From contig JAZAYU010000181.1 in the NCBI GenBank assembly GCA_038501625.1, positions 682,001 to 746,000 on the forward strand: a stretch of 64,000 nucleotides of DNA, in the 5' to 3' direction. Below the pieces are notes generated by a model. It saw nothing but the letters and a program-made list of their open reading frames with translations. It was not told the origin of the DNA and did not search any database. Below are positions 1-11,910 of this stretch, in pieces. How positions within the stretch are numbered: position 1 is the stretch's first letter; each line of letters starts with the position of its first letter. This DNA is from Corbicula japonica (Eukaryota; Mollusca; Bivalvia; Venerida; Cyrenidae). The position numbers were made by a program, and so were the translations under genes.

Positions 1-910
1 AAACACTTTCCTATCTATTGAAAATAGCAATTCAACTGGGGCATATGATGCAGGTAGAGTCAGGTAGATTTCAGCCATCTTTGACAACCTTGGTAGACTC
101 TCAGCATTTACAGTTCAATATTGGAGAGGGTTTAAATCAGAACTTTTACAAACTTGAGACAAATATTAGTCAAGCTCCTACTATTTCCTGATGTGTGTCT
201 TGGACATTTTGATGTCTGAGGAATGAAACTGTATATAGTGCTTGTGGAGACAAAGCTAGAAGCAGCTTTCAGTCTGCCTTTGTACTCTGACTCTATCAAG
301 TATCGGCATTTTGCTTAAAAATTCCACTAGTATTCTTTGATAAGATAAGGTGATTTAATGTGCTTGAATTCATGTAGTGTGGATAACTGATAAATGTAAA
401 ATGCCAAGTACATATATTCAAGTAATGTTTTATACCTTAGATGGTTAATAGATTTTGAACACTTCTTAATTACCCACTTAGTACAATTTATGAACAGAAA
501 AGAACATAACATTTCTTTTATTTCACCCAGGTATTTACATACAACATGGCGGGAAAACAACATAAATAATTTATGAATAATTGCTTTGTGGTCTATAATA
601 ATTTTGCAATGGCATCAAAATTGATAAGAAAACATAGACAAAGAGGAATAATACTGTAGACAAAGAGGAATAATACATGTACATAGAAGAAAAATGTAGC
701 TATTTTCAATGAAATTGAATTCTCTTCATTTTAGACTACTTATACTAGTTTTGTTAATTGTATGGCTTCATATTCATCAATTGTCTAGCAACTATTTATA
801 TCCAGATTAGCACCTCTTTAAATGACCAGCAAGTGTGAAATTTATAACCTCAGGGGACAATAGCTACTGCACAATAATCTGTGTTTTGCCATTTGTTTCT
901 GTTTGCTACA
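1..910. other. Intergenic, no gene seen
   Basis: AT-rich sequence with stops in all frames at short intervals. The only structure noticed is a direct duplication of about 20 bp around 638-676 (core ACAAAGAGGAATAATAC twice). No exon with convincing splice sites was found. Confidence 0.6.
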
Positions 911-1077
911 TGTAATTGAACAGTAATTGAATTTAATTGACAATTATTTTGCATTTTTTGGATTTTAATTAATTAATTACAATTAAAATAATTGATTTTT
1001 GTTTGAATTATTAATTATTTTCAATTACTTGAAAAAAGGTAATTAATTATAATTAATTAAATTATAATTGTAATTGG
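911..1077. repeat. TAATTA-rich low-complexity tract
   Basis: Dense overlapping TAATTA, AATTAATT and CAATTA words over about 170 bp, ending at the non-repetitive ATTGGACCCAGG. TAATTA is also the core recognised by many homeodomain proteins, but composition alone explains the motif density. A related AATGCATTA-rich tract lies at 50930-51080. Confidence 0.6.
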
Positions 1078-4000
1078 ACCCAGGACTGCTGTTTACACCT
1101 TTGAACATTCTATTAAATGGATTTCGTTTATATTTATGTCCGGCTACCTACTGAATAATAGCCCCTTACATCTTGTTATAATGGAGTTGCATTGTTTTAA
1201 CAAATTACAAGATAAAGTGACACTTGACACATTGCTAGCAGGTCTGTCTGATATAGACAACGTTTAAATGGGAACGTTTCATTTTTCATCGTCCGTGTAA
1301 ACGTTTACAGTGTGTACGTTGGAGCCATACCTTTGTGACCAGCTTTGAATGAACAATAGAGACTAACTAAGAAACAGAATCATTTAATGGCTGTTATGGT
1401 AACATAATATAAGCGTTAAAAAAGAAGAACATTAGTTGTTTTTCAGTTTTATGACACATCATCATGGCATTACTTCGATATACGGTATAGAGTAAGATAA
1501 ATCCAAAAGTCTAAAACTATCAGATTTTGTTTTTTCTAGTTATACTTTTTTGTTACTTGATAAAATAAAATTAGAAATTGCCACATCCAGAAAAAACGAC
1601 TTCCCAACCCGCAATCTAAAAGCTGAGAAGAAAGGGGAGCATGGATGGATATAATGATCATTTGCAAACAAGACACCAGAGCCACTTTATGATAAAGAGA
1701 AGGAAAGGGTACCGCATTGAAACAATTTTGAAACTGATATTTGTAAAATTGTTGTTTTTGGATTAATGTTGTTCAACCTCAATTTTGAAACCGTTCGCCC
1801 GCCTAAATGTTTGTTCATCTCAGTTCCAGAGCTTAGGAACATTAATATTAACTATCTGAAAGTATCATTAAAATATGAATGAAAACCAATAATACCGAAA
1901 TAAGTTTGGTCTCTGGAGCTCGAACAATAATATTAACCCTCTCCTCCATATTTACAGGCTTTTTCGCATGCGAGAAAAGTATGATCAAGATACGTCGGCA
2001 TTTCCTTGCAGTTTAATTAGGATCACTTCTAGATCAGAAATATTATAAATCAAAAAGCAAAAAGTGAAGATCCTAACCAGACAACACGGATGCGCGTCTG
2101 ATCTGGATCTTCATATTCCATGGAGTAATAATTTAATAGAGGCTTACATAAGATAGTTATCCATTAGTTTGTATTCCTGGTGAGATTCATAACAGTGGAC
2201 TTTGTTGATGATTGGGATTTTTTTATGTCCTAGGAGTGTTTCTATTGGCTAATTAAAAACGACAGCTCTTTCGCCTAAGCCTTACAAATACATGTATTTG
2301 ATGAAAGGAAGATCAACAAAGCCAAAATGTGTCAATGAAAAGTAGAGCCCATTACAAAAAGATAAATAATGGAAACCACGTGGTTACCACCATGAGATGG
2401 TGAATGTCAAAGGTTTCCTTCATTTAGACTTACTTTCGCCAGCTGACCACATCAGGCAAACAATCAACGTCTGTAAGGAACTTCACCTGCTATAGTAATA
2501 TCCATTAAAATGTAACTTTCTGACATCTTGATTATTCCGTACAATATGAAAAACGTTAACACTAGTAACGACGCCATTTTAAAATTGGATAAAATCGAAA
2601 TAAAAATGATCAAGACACCGAAAGCCATATAAAAGTATTATCTGTTTTGACTGTATAAACTTCTAGAACAAAAGAGAAACGGTTAAAGCCTATTTTTATC
2701 CAAATTTTTATTTTATTGAGCATTAGTCCAATGTTGCCATTCCGCTAAAACTTTACGGTTAAATACCACAACACCTACTCTGGACTCTAGCGCAGTAAGT
2801 TTGATTTCTTTTTAGCACGTTTGGCAACTTAGACAAGGGTAAATGAAAATATTATGTTGGGACTAGCTTTTGTATAACCAGATGCGACCAAATTACACAC
2901 GTTTCAATTTTGCTCTTTTAGGCGACTGAAAGAGACAATTATTTAAAATTTCTCGATGTTTGATGTGACAAGGGGTGTTCTAAATGTAATGCATATGCAG
3001 TTTTTATATATAAATGTTGAAATATTTTAAATTATTCTTAGATGCATCAATCATTCCTCTAAATACTCTAAAATATTGGCCAGTTTTGATTACAATAAAG
3101 TAGCTGTGTTAGAATCTTTAAAGGGTATATAAAGGTCACTGCGAATTTTCAGGGCAAAAACATAAACATATTCATTCATCATCTTTTCTTACTTATGAAT
3201 TATTATTTTGTTGAAATTGCGATTTCCTGTTAGAAAAAATAATTTGTATTACTTTATTACAATTCAACTATGAAAAATATCAGTTTCAAAAACTTGAATG
3301 ATGGTGATTTAGCAAGTCCAAAAGGGTCACACTTTTTCGATTTAAAAGAGTTAAGATAAATAATATTTATTGGTATCTCACAATTTATATATGGGTATAC
3401 TGCCTGAGTAGTTATCTTTAACACAAACTTGGCATTTTTTAAAACTCCTGTGTCTATAATTACCCATAAGTGTTTTAACGAGCCCCGGTCATTTCTCATT
3501 ATTTAAATTTACCTCCCCTTTTTAGGACTGTGTTGCCCGAAGCTAGAACAGCAGATCGATTTAAATTTATAATCAAATGGGCAAGTATAAACGACCTTAT
3601 TTTGTTATGTATTCAAAATGATTAAGCATTGCTGTTTAATTTTCTGTATTATTATCTAAACCATGACAATGATATTTGCTTTAGACGAAAACTAGGAAAT
3701 ATTCTAGTGTACCTTATATAAAGTTCAATAAAATCCTCAATTTTTAACTTAGGTAAATGAAATTTTCAAGCTTTTTAGACAAAAAGTTATGCTGACAGCA
3801 GACATTTATATAACGTGTTTACACTCATCAATACGAGTCCTGGAGTGATTATTGCATTACATTTTTAACACACCTCGTTGGTGATTATTAAAAAAGATCT
3901 ACATAATTCCAGTTCATTTTGTACTTGGAATTACTAGTCTATGGAATAGGTCAATTAACACAATTTAAAAAATATGCATATTATACATGTATGCATTATA

Positions 4001-4608
4001 ATATACTTATTTTGATATACCGTAAATTGTGATATTTTTTAAATTTCAATTCCTGTATTTAAGTTTGTTGGATTATTGTGTGTTGCAATAAATGTTGTGA
4101 AAATGTGAGAAGATTGGTTTTAGTGTTTTAAATATCATATCATTTTTTTGCATTACACTTATATAATTGTATGCATTTTAAATTTATATTTCTGCAAGTG
4201 AAGTTTTATTTTTGTATTTAAAATAATAATATGAATAATGTTGCAGTCTTTTGTTGCTTTCTCCTATATGTATCGTTTATTAATATGTCTAAAATAAATG
4301 CCGACCAATCTGATAAATTAGCGTACTTGACATGATAAAATAACGTATTTGTGTTAATATTTCGCCACACAATGATAAATGACCAAAATTAAACTGGCCA
4401 AAATAAAACACAGGCACTTTGGGGCAGTGGCCAAATTATGACGACGCCAAAATATCCCAATTTACGGTATTCGTGTCAAAACACCCAAAACACGTTTGTA
4501 CAATTGTCCTTGCCTGTGTTAGATGTAAAAATGATTTTCGATGCATTCCTCGTGATTATCGAATTAAATGATTTATATATTTCATTTTTAACATTTTATT
4601 AAGGAATA
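1078..4608. other. Intergenic with eroded repeat fragments
   Basis: No gene recognised. About 1575-1735 looks like a divergent copy of dispersed family D (GCCACATCCAGAAAAAAC, then an AAGGGGAGCATGG-like segment). About 2058-2112 is a small inverted repeat (GAAGATCCTAACCAGAC against GTCTGATCTGGATCTTC) related to those at 52276-52335 and 53945-54106. The remainder is AT-rich, with no open frame over about 80 codons. Confidence 0.5.
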
Positions 4609-4749
4609 ATTCTTATTTTGGTGCGGTTCATGCAGATTGGACGTGCACGCGAGAGCTGGCAAATCCATAAACCGCGCTAGCGCTTTATGGTAAATTTGCC
4701 AGCTCTCGCGTGCACGTCCAATCTGCATGAACCGCACCAAAATAAGAAT
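4609..4749. repeat. Near-perfect 141-bp palindrome
   Basis: The left arm 4609-4671 (starts ATTCTTATTTTGGTGCGG, ends GGCAAATCCATAAA) is repeated in reverse complement at 4684-4749. The arms differ by a few bases near the centre, and the centre is the palindromic GCGCTAGCGC. Such symmetry fits a small foldback or MITE-type element, or a recent inverted duplication. No target-site duplication was obvious. Confidence 0.9.
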
Positions 4750-5475
4750 CATTACTTATATTTACATTTTATTCATTTTTTTCTTTAAATAAACTTAAGT
4801 CGAACGCTTTCAAAAATTAGTATTAAGTGAAAAGGGGGAGTAATACGTGGGAGTTTTCAATAGTAACAGCCATGACGTTACTGACGTCATTACGGGTCAT
4901 GCGGTTCATGCAAAATGAACCGAATTTTTTTAAACGAAGAAATCAATTAGAATGTAAATATACATGTATGTTCACCACAGTTTTTAAATTGTGTCAGTAT
5001 ATCTTTGTAGTGTTGTAGTGTTGGGGTAAGTAGGAAAGTTGTTTGGGAAACTAGATTGTTAAAAACTGGATGTGGAAGGTAACATAATGTTTAAAAAAGC
5101 CACTCTTTATCAGTTAAATGATATTAAACACACTCTATGCTCTGAAAACGTTTGACCAAGACATAGCATTTTGGTATTTGAATGTCGTGGACACTATTCT
5201 TTGCACTGGACATATTTTCTGTTCCTGACAATGGTCTGGCCATATGTAGATAATGTGGGTCTTTTCGTCCTTAGAAAAATATGACCTTTCAGAAAGAGCT
5301 TGACATTTTCAAGAATATTCCATTATTTAAAATAATAAATGCTGTCAGTATGCACACTTAGCAAGAAATGAAGGCTTACATTTATATGTTTTCCCAGTCT
5401 TATTTGCTCGAATGTTCGCACACCAGAATATTTTTAACAAATTCGTTAATGATAAATTACTAATATCAAATGATA
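4750..5475. other. Intergenic, no gene seen
   Basis: AT-rich. TGACGTCA occurs near 4881 (ACTGACGTCATTACGG) without other promoter-like context. A 63-codon open frame starting at 4827 has no protein-like features. Confidence 0.5.
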
Positions 5476-5725
5476 TTGCCTCTACCTAGAAGCGAACCCG
5501 CACCGACACGGCGACAGCTCCTAGCCCTCCAATTCCGAAGACGCAACCAACTGAGCTAACCGGGACAACCCCCCACAAAAGGTTGTTCGGATAGCCCTGA
5601 TATACGTAATCATCACTGCACGACATCGACAACAGATTATTTTACTGATAACAGTACTGACTATATGAACGGGGAGACTTTTTACGGCCGCCACACTGCA
5701 TAAATAGCGCTACTGTGAATTTCAC
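5476..5725 (-). mobile_element. tRNA-derived SINE copy (head plus core A)
   Basis: On the minus strand, 5568-5476 reads as a tRNA-like head: A-box-like TTAGCTCAGTTGG, then a B-box-like GCGGGTTCGCTTC. On the plus strand it is followed by a segment with CAGTACTGACTATATG and the core GGGGAGACTTTTTACGGC at about 5670-5690. The same head and core occur in the opposite orientation at 55195-55530, showing they belong to one unit. Pol III-transcribed SINEs are mobilised by a partner LINE; the partner was not identified. The head is degenerate, so it is not a working tRNA gene. Confidence 0.75.
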
Positions 5726-5904
5726 TCGAGCATTAACAAACATAATGTTATTGCCTTATATTAAAACATGTTATCATATGAAAAGGAACTTCGCGGTAAA
5801 ACATGCCTTTGGTGATATTTTTGACATTTTGTCACTTTATTTGGAAAGAACACTGAATTACCTTTTATTTGTAATTTATTTATATTTCGTTACATATTTT
5901 GATT

Positions 5905-6640
5905 TTATGTTTAAACCAGGTTCTACGGTCCACCGACATTACATTTGCCCAAACATATTCTCATGCGAACAAACAAGAACAAGTGTCTTTGGGAATTAAT
6001 TACAGTAATGAAAATTTTGAAAACCATCAAACCCAAAAATATGGAAATATTGCAAGCTCGCCTCTATTGAGCCTGTTCATGGGCAACAATGGAAATGCAT
6101 ATTATTGCTCGCGCCGCATAGCCCGGTTTGAGGGAACTCAATAGTTACACCAGTTATCAGTACAATTTTGATCCATCCCAAACGATGGTATACATATGAA
6201 GGTGAATATGGAACTTATATGCGGTATTTTTTCAGAATACAACATTCCATGTACAGCGGCATATAGTCCACAGATCTGTCAACTCAACAATTTGGCATGC
6301 AAAAGCACACAAACACATAAAACATAAGAAGCTAATAGCCTTGCCAACCAAGGGTACTTATTGGCCTTACCGAAACCAGAGACCCCGGAGGCAACTCAGT
6401 AAAAACACGATAACTCTTGAACTCAACAATCTAGGAATAGATGAAAAGGGAATTTTGAAAGCCACCGAACTAGAAGTGAAATGAAAAAAATCATTTTGGG
6501 AAGAGCCACAACCAGAACGCAGCCTCCCACACAACTAGAAAAAACGTTTGGAGATTTCGTACATGAATAACTTGACCAGTTTCAGAAATTAATGACACCA
6601 CAAAAATTAACGAAAGAATCCTTGGGTTGAACGTCTGGAC
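5905..6640 (+). mobile_element. Cluster of dispersed repeat modules (D, B-C, D)
   Basis: 5905-5995 matches family D (AACCAGGTTCTACGGTCCAC, cf. AACCAGGTTCTAGGGTGCAC at 62084). 6030-6280 is module B, with the imperfect hairpin AAGCTC...GAGCCTG and GTTCATGGGCA, followed by module C (CCCAAACGATGG and ATGCGGTATTTT). 6480-6640 is another D fragment (GCCACAACCAGAACGC). Comparison with the other copies in this window defines the modules; the parent element is unknown. Confidence 0.65.
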
Positions 6641-6974
6641 AAAAGTATTCTTTAGTTGAACGTCTGGACGTTTAATGGAAAAGATTTAATGAAAGACAGT
6701 TCAGCTAATGAACCCAGTTAAAAACACCTTCTAAAACAAGCAGTTTAAATCGTTTGATATGTTGACAACAACAAGTCTTGAAGTACTTAAAATATTAGGC
6801 ACATTGACCGGAAAAAATACTCACGAAAAGACATATTTCTGATGTCGCTTTTCGTGATTTTAGAGGCTTTTTGTCATTTGGAAAGACGTCAGTGGTTTCT
6901 TTTTCTCTAAGCATTAAATCGACATCGTGTGAATGCCCTTAAAGTTAAGTTGCTAATATGAATGTAAATTCTCG
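6641..6974. other. Intergenic, no gene seen
   Basis: Short AT-rich spacer. A local direct repeat of TTGAACGTCTGGAC lies at about 6626-6670. No other structure was recognised. Confidence 0.5.
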
Positions 6975-7817
6975 GTTAAGGTAATTCATACTTCCAGATA
7001 GTACAGTTGTACTAATGATGAGCTGTGAAAATTAAATTATCATTTGTTTCAACAATTTTCAAACAAACTTTTATTATATTGTTACAAACAGATGAATATT
7101 GATAATATCAGGAGACAATTGTTGAAAAAAATGAATTTTGTTAGAAAAGTAATAGAATGTTGTACCTGCTATGTTGTCTAATCCGGGTGTCAAAATAAAG
7201 CATTTTCCGCTCAAATATTTCAAAAATAATTAATTACAATATCCTGTTCAATGTTCCATCTAGGGTCAACCAGTGTTACTTTTTCAAAATAACTTGAAAA
7301 TATTGCTCTTATAAATCAAAATCCAAACACATCATCCTTTGTCCCATGAGGTTACTCACCCATGCAAAAAGCATGCAAATCATGCCCACTTGAGTTTACC
7401 TGTAGGGCAGTTTAATCTCTACATGTATAACAATGTAAATCTTGTGTGATGGTATTTGTGCAGTGTTTTGAAATTCATTATAGTCAATGTTTAAAAAGTT
7501 ATTTTGAAAAAGTAACACTGGTTGGCCCTAGAGGGAACATTGAACTGGATATTGTAATTAATTGTTTTGGATTTATTTGAGTGGAAAATGCTTTATTTTG
7601 ACACCCGGATTAGACAACATAGCAGGTACCACATTCTATTACTTTTCTAACAAAATTCATTTTTTTTCAACAATTGTCTCCTGTTATTATCAATATTCAT
7701 CTGTTTGTAACAATATAATAAAAGTTTGTTTGAAAATTGTTGAAAAAAATGATAATTTAATTTTCACAGCTCATCATTAGTACAACTGTACTATCTGGAA
7801 GTATGAATTACCTTAAC
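6975..7817. mobile_element. Foldback element with long inverted arms
   Basis: GTTAAGGTAATTCATAC at 6975 is the exact inverse of GTATGAATTACCTTAAC ending at 7817. The complementarity runs inward about 315 bp on each side, to about 7290 and 7500, with few mismatches, and leaves a unique centre of about 210 bp. The arms share blocks such as CACCCGGATTAGACAACAT. Similar arms about 315 bp long point to a recent foldback or long-TIR non-autonomous DNA element. No transposase frame is present. A target-site duplication could not be fixed by eye. Confidence 0.9.
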
Positions 7818-8039
7818 TTGTTTTCGTGTCATCGTATTGTCGCTGTTTAAACACCATCTGCTCTGGTCTCAGTCAGGTAAACTCGTATAGTTTGATTTTG
7901 ACCCGTGTGCTGTGACCTTTCGAACAAGTCCATTGTTATAATCCTTAATAGGTAAAGAGAGTCAATTTACAGAGTTAACGTTAAACTACTTAACTTACAT
8001 GGCATTAAAACTTGTTCAAAGCAGCAGATATTTAGTTGC

Positions 8040-8108
8040 CACGTAATAGCTCAGTAAATAAAGATCTCGGGCTATGATGCAAAACATTTCAAGTTCGAAT
8101 CCAATAAC
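8040..8108 (+). repeat. tRNA-like sequence (pseudogene or SINE head)
   Basis: A-box-like TAGCTCAGTAA at 8047 and B-box AGTTCGAATCC at 8092 lie at tRNA-like spacing. The acceptor stem and anticodon arm do not pair well, so a tRNA relic or SINE head is more likely than a functional tRNA gene. Confidence 0.5.
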
Positions 8109-9423
8109 AGTAACTTTTTTATTTTTGTCGTTCTTTTACATTTTATAATCTTAATTTAGTTCATAATTATGATATTTTTTTATTTATTGAGTTGTTTTTT
8201 TATTGTCTTTTGCAATTCCCTTTTAATTGTGATCATGTTCATTCCATTTTTAACAAATGAATATATTTTTGTTGAGCAGCCTGCCGTGCCCCCTTACAAC
8301 TCTGCACCAAAGGGGCGCTGACAGATGTGAATCCTGACGTTCTGAAAATTTGAACAATTGTAGAAGCCCCATTTTATTCTCTTTCTTTTTTTTACATAAT
8401 ACAAAACCATTTTGTACAATATTTTGGCATCGTCCGAAAACTGTGTTTTGAGTTAGCTTCGATCGCGACATCTTATTAATTTACTTGATGAATGCTTACT
8501 CGAAATTTGCACCAATTAATACCATTTTTGTCGGTGTCTACATGAACAAAAGACATTAACAAACCCAGAAAAAATTAAATCTCCTCGTGGGACTCGAAAA
8601 CACCGCCCTTATGCCATATTATCTGAAATCAGAAGCGTTACTGCCACGGCCATGAAACCTTCTGTTACAGAGCGGTACAATTTCAACATTATGAGCACGG
8701 CTCAATGCGTAAAATCGAACTATACCTACCTAATACGCTTGAAAATGTTAATATTTTCTTATGTTTACTTGTTTGTGAGCGTTTCATATTTTTTGTAGGG
8801 GCATATGTGGTGATGGTAAACCTGGAACCTTGTTTAATCCCTATTGGGAAAATATTTTGCCACTGAGCGATCCAAGGTCGAAATCGCTTGTTTCGTTACA
8901 GACTGCGCACTAAGCTCATCTATTATATAAATGTGTTGTTCTACATAGACTGTGCATGTAGCTCATCTTACTTTTTTTTGTTTGAACTGCACGAGTCTCC
9001 TGTAACGGTTAAATAGAGAAATTAATTAAAAAAACACTTAATGCTCAGTTTGGCCATTTTTAAACTTAAAAGTCATACATAATACTTTGAAAACAAAGGA
9101 ATCGAAGCCTAGCTTCAGTTGAAGTTAGACAAAACACGCAAAGTTATCTGCTTTTTTTCAGTTTGTGCATACAACCGAGATCAATATTTATTTTTGTGAT
9201 GATGTTCGTTATTTAATATTAAATATATATTATAGACAGACATAATTAAAGACGAGTCTGTTTCTACACTAAGAAATAAATGATCACCTATTTTCTGCAA
9301 ATATTATGTCTTTAGTGTAAAGCTATTCGCTCGATTGTTTTGATGTTAAAATCCAAATAGATATTTTACCTTTCTGATCTGTTAATAAATAATTAAAGAA
9401 TGTACCCATGAATGATTTTAACA
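8109..9423. other. Intergenic, no gene seen
   Basis: AT-rich, no exon or element recognised. A 73-codon frame on the minus strand (8250-8471) shows no recognisable protein features. Confidence 0.5.
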
Positions 9424-9604
9424 TACAGTCAAAGTTGCCTTAGCAGCCACCTGCGAATAGCAACCACCTATCTTAAACAGCCAGTTTGAACATGTCATAA
9501 TCTGACATTTTGTTCTCATTTTAACCTGTCTTTAACAGCCACCTGTGTAGAGCAGCCACTTTTTGTGACTCCCTTGGGTGGCTGCTAAAGACAGGTTGAT
9601 ACAA
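9424..9604. mobile_element. MITE-like element, TIR TACAGTCAAA
   Basis: The left end TACAGTCAAAGTTGCC...TAGCAGCCACC faces GGTGGCTGCTAAAGACAGG at the right, in inverted orientation. A second copy with the same internal text (GTGTAGAGCAGCCACTTTTT) is at 51508-51843, where the terminal inverted repeat is clearer (TTTGACTGTA). It is non-coding, about 180 bp, and presumably mobilised in trans. Confidence 0.75.
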
Positions 9605-9675
9605 TTAGGCAGATCAGTAAATCCGTATCAATCAGTGTGGTCTTCTGATTTCATATCTCTAAAGTTGACTGTTAT

Positions 9676-10165
9676 ACACCCACCCTAAGTTCTAATTGGT
9701 CACTTTTTGTTTCTAATTTTTCATAAGAAAATCATTGGCTTAATTCTTTATTTCTGATCGGTTTTCAACAACAGTCTTCAGTTTAATTTTTAAGTTAGTA
9801 ATAATTGACTTTTGAACAGTTTGGCGAGAGTTATCCTAAATTTTGCTAACAATGCATTTCATGCAATAAAAGGTCAAGTAACCAGAAAATTGCTCTAAAT
9901 TGCTTGTTTTGTTTTAATACGACCCTCATTAGTAGGAAAAACATAACACCTTATTAATCAGAAGTAGTTTGTTCTAAATAAATACCAAATTTGATAATTA
10001 CCTCCCTTTCAATTTAAGACCGTTCTAATTTTGACCCTGCGATGTAAGTAAATGGTATTGGATTCATTTAAGAAAACAACTCTTTTGAGATAGGAAAGAA
10101 ACGAAAATAACATACGTTGTAAACATATACAATTAATGACCAATTAGAACTTTGGGTGAAGGATA
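9676..10165. mobile_element. Inverted-repeat element, TIR CACCC..TTCTAATTGGTCA
   Basis: CACCCTAAGTTCTAATTGGT at 9681 is mirrored by ACCAATTAGAACTTTGGGTG at about 10139-10158. The 490-bp interior is AT-rich without coding potential. A diverged relative is at 25375-25735 (shared CAACAACAGTCTTCA, AAAATTGCTCTAA and GGAAGAAACGAAA-like blocks), and a partial one at about 15540-15655. This is consistent with a non-autonomous DNA transposon family. Confidence 0.75.
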
Positions 10166-10662
10166 CTCATTATAGTCATTACTACGTCGATGTAAATTGC
10201 GTTTAGGTTATTGCATAATATGTTTTCAATGAAGTAAATATGATTTTCTATTGAAATGTCTTTTTGCGCTGTACTGTGAATGCATAATATAGGCTTCATG
10301 TATCAGCCGTATACTTCCAGATCTTCTGTGAACTGTTATAAACAACATAATATGACTTCTCCATCCTGTTTTATAAGTCATCCTTGAAACCAAAAAACAC
10401 AATAACCAAATCTTGTCAAATATAATTATTAGGCTGTAATTTAAAGGTTTCAATGTTGTCTTGTTTTTTGTCGTTTGCCACTTTGATTTCAAGTTGTTGG
10501 TTAAGTTGTACAACCGCCGAATCACGAACAAACACGCAGTATTCCATGTGAAACGTTTCCCACGTCAAACGTATCCTTATATTATAGAGGTATTGTTTTT
10601 CTTAGTAAAATGTACTCATAAATGGGCCAGGACTACATTAATCATGGACGATGAGTTTGTTT
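10166..10662. other. Intergenic, no gene seen
   Basis: No element recognised. Overlapping frames of 76 and 101 codons on opposite strands have no protein-like features and appear to be chance. Confidence 0.5.
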
Positions 10663-10995
10663 TTTACGGCTTGCTGAGTCGGTATGGTTGACGGGTTTTT
10701 ACGGCTAGCTGAGTCGGTAGCGTTGACGGTTTTTTATTACGGCTAGCTGAATCGGTAGCGTTGTCGGTTTTTTACGGCTAGCTGAGTCGGTAGCGTTGAC
10801 GGTTTTTTTTTACGGCTAGCTGAGTTGGTAGCGTTGACGGTTTTTTACGGCTAGATGAATCGGTAGCGTTGACGGTTTTTTACGGCTAGCTGAGTCGGTA
10901 GCGTTGACGGTTTTTACGGCTAGCTGTGTCGGTAGCGTTGACGGAATTGCTGGGCTAGGTGCTGTCGGCGTACGATACGTGTTCGCTCCCCAGTA
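10663..10995 (+). repeat. Minisatellite built from a SINE A-box, with one B-box end
   Basis: Eight tandem units of 34-38 bp each carry a version of TAGCTGAGTCGG (starts at 10671, 10706, 10744, 10779, 10817, 10852, 10887, 10921), followed by GGTAGCGTTGACGG and a run of 5-9 T. Several units match the tRNA-gene A-box consensus TRGCNNAGYNGG exactly. After the last unit the sequence continues into GGGCTAGGTGCTGTCGG and GTGTTCGCTCCCC, which align with the second half of the SINE head at 55440-55525. The array is therefore an internal expansion of the 5' half of a tRNA-derived SINE. Confidence 0.9.
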
Positions 10996-11910
10996 GAGGC
11001 AATATCTTTCTCATGATAACCAAAACTACAATGAAATCGTAATACCATAACTGCATCTCATATATTTGCAGAATATAAAAACTGATTATGGATAAGTAGA
11101 CAGTCACGTGATACTCTGTAAATACAACAAACGTGATATTAGGGCAGATATAGACGAAGTAAATATTTGTTCCAATGATTAAAATATTTATTCCAGTAAA
11201 CAATACTTGTCCAGTTTATACATGGCGATATCGAATGTGTTAATGTTTAGCTAATAACCATATTTAATTAAATTGTCTTTAAGTTATTGATAATCTACAG
11301 TACATAACTTTTTAAATCATGATTGTGCACATTCCATATACAACTGTATTTCTTGTTAAATATGTTTATAAAACTTCATTGATTGATTGTTTTACAATAA
11401 TACTTAAATAAACAAATACACTTAACAACTATTTTTAGTATACACATTCGTATCGAGGCATTACTGGCTTGATAACTGAGTTTTCGCTCTGAAACTTGCA
11501 ATAAACATGCAATAAATATTTATTGATTTATAAATAAAACAAATATTCAAAATAAGAGACTGCTCACAATCATTAAGAATACTGGCATCCACAGAATACA
11601 AATTCACAACATCAGTCAAGACCGCGTAAGACCACCATCATTTCATGGAGGTAATGCACTCACACTCACAGTTCTGAACGACACTGGGAAATCCTAGCAC
11701 ATTTCGTACGCGCCTTCCAAGTTCAGACCACAACCAGACTTAAATTACTTGAAGGTGTGGAAGGACAACCGAAAAAAGGATTTGTCGCAGATGTTCCTCA
11801 GAATTTAAGTTCTCTTGGTTTAGAACTGCACTGCAGCAGTCTTCGAAATGCACGTGCATTATGGAAGTCGATAACTTAACAGTGTAAAACAAGCAAATTC
11901 GTTGAATTTA
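10996..11910. other. Intergenic, no gene seen
   Basis: AT-rich with no recognised element. The flank at 10975-11000 is the end of the SINE-like head. An 82-codon minus-strand frame (10955-11203) overlaps that head and is not considered a gene. Confidence 0.5.

Noticed and set aside
5476..5568. Functional tRNA gene
   Set aside because: The A- and B-boxes are present, but cloverleaf stems do not pair, and the same sequence recurs attached to SINE core A.
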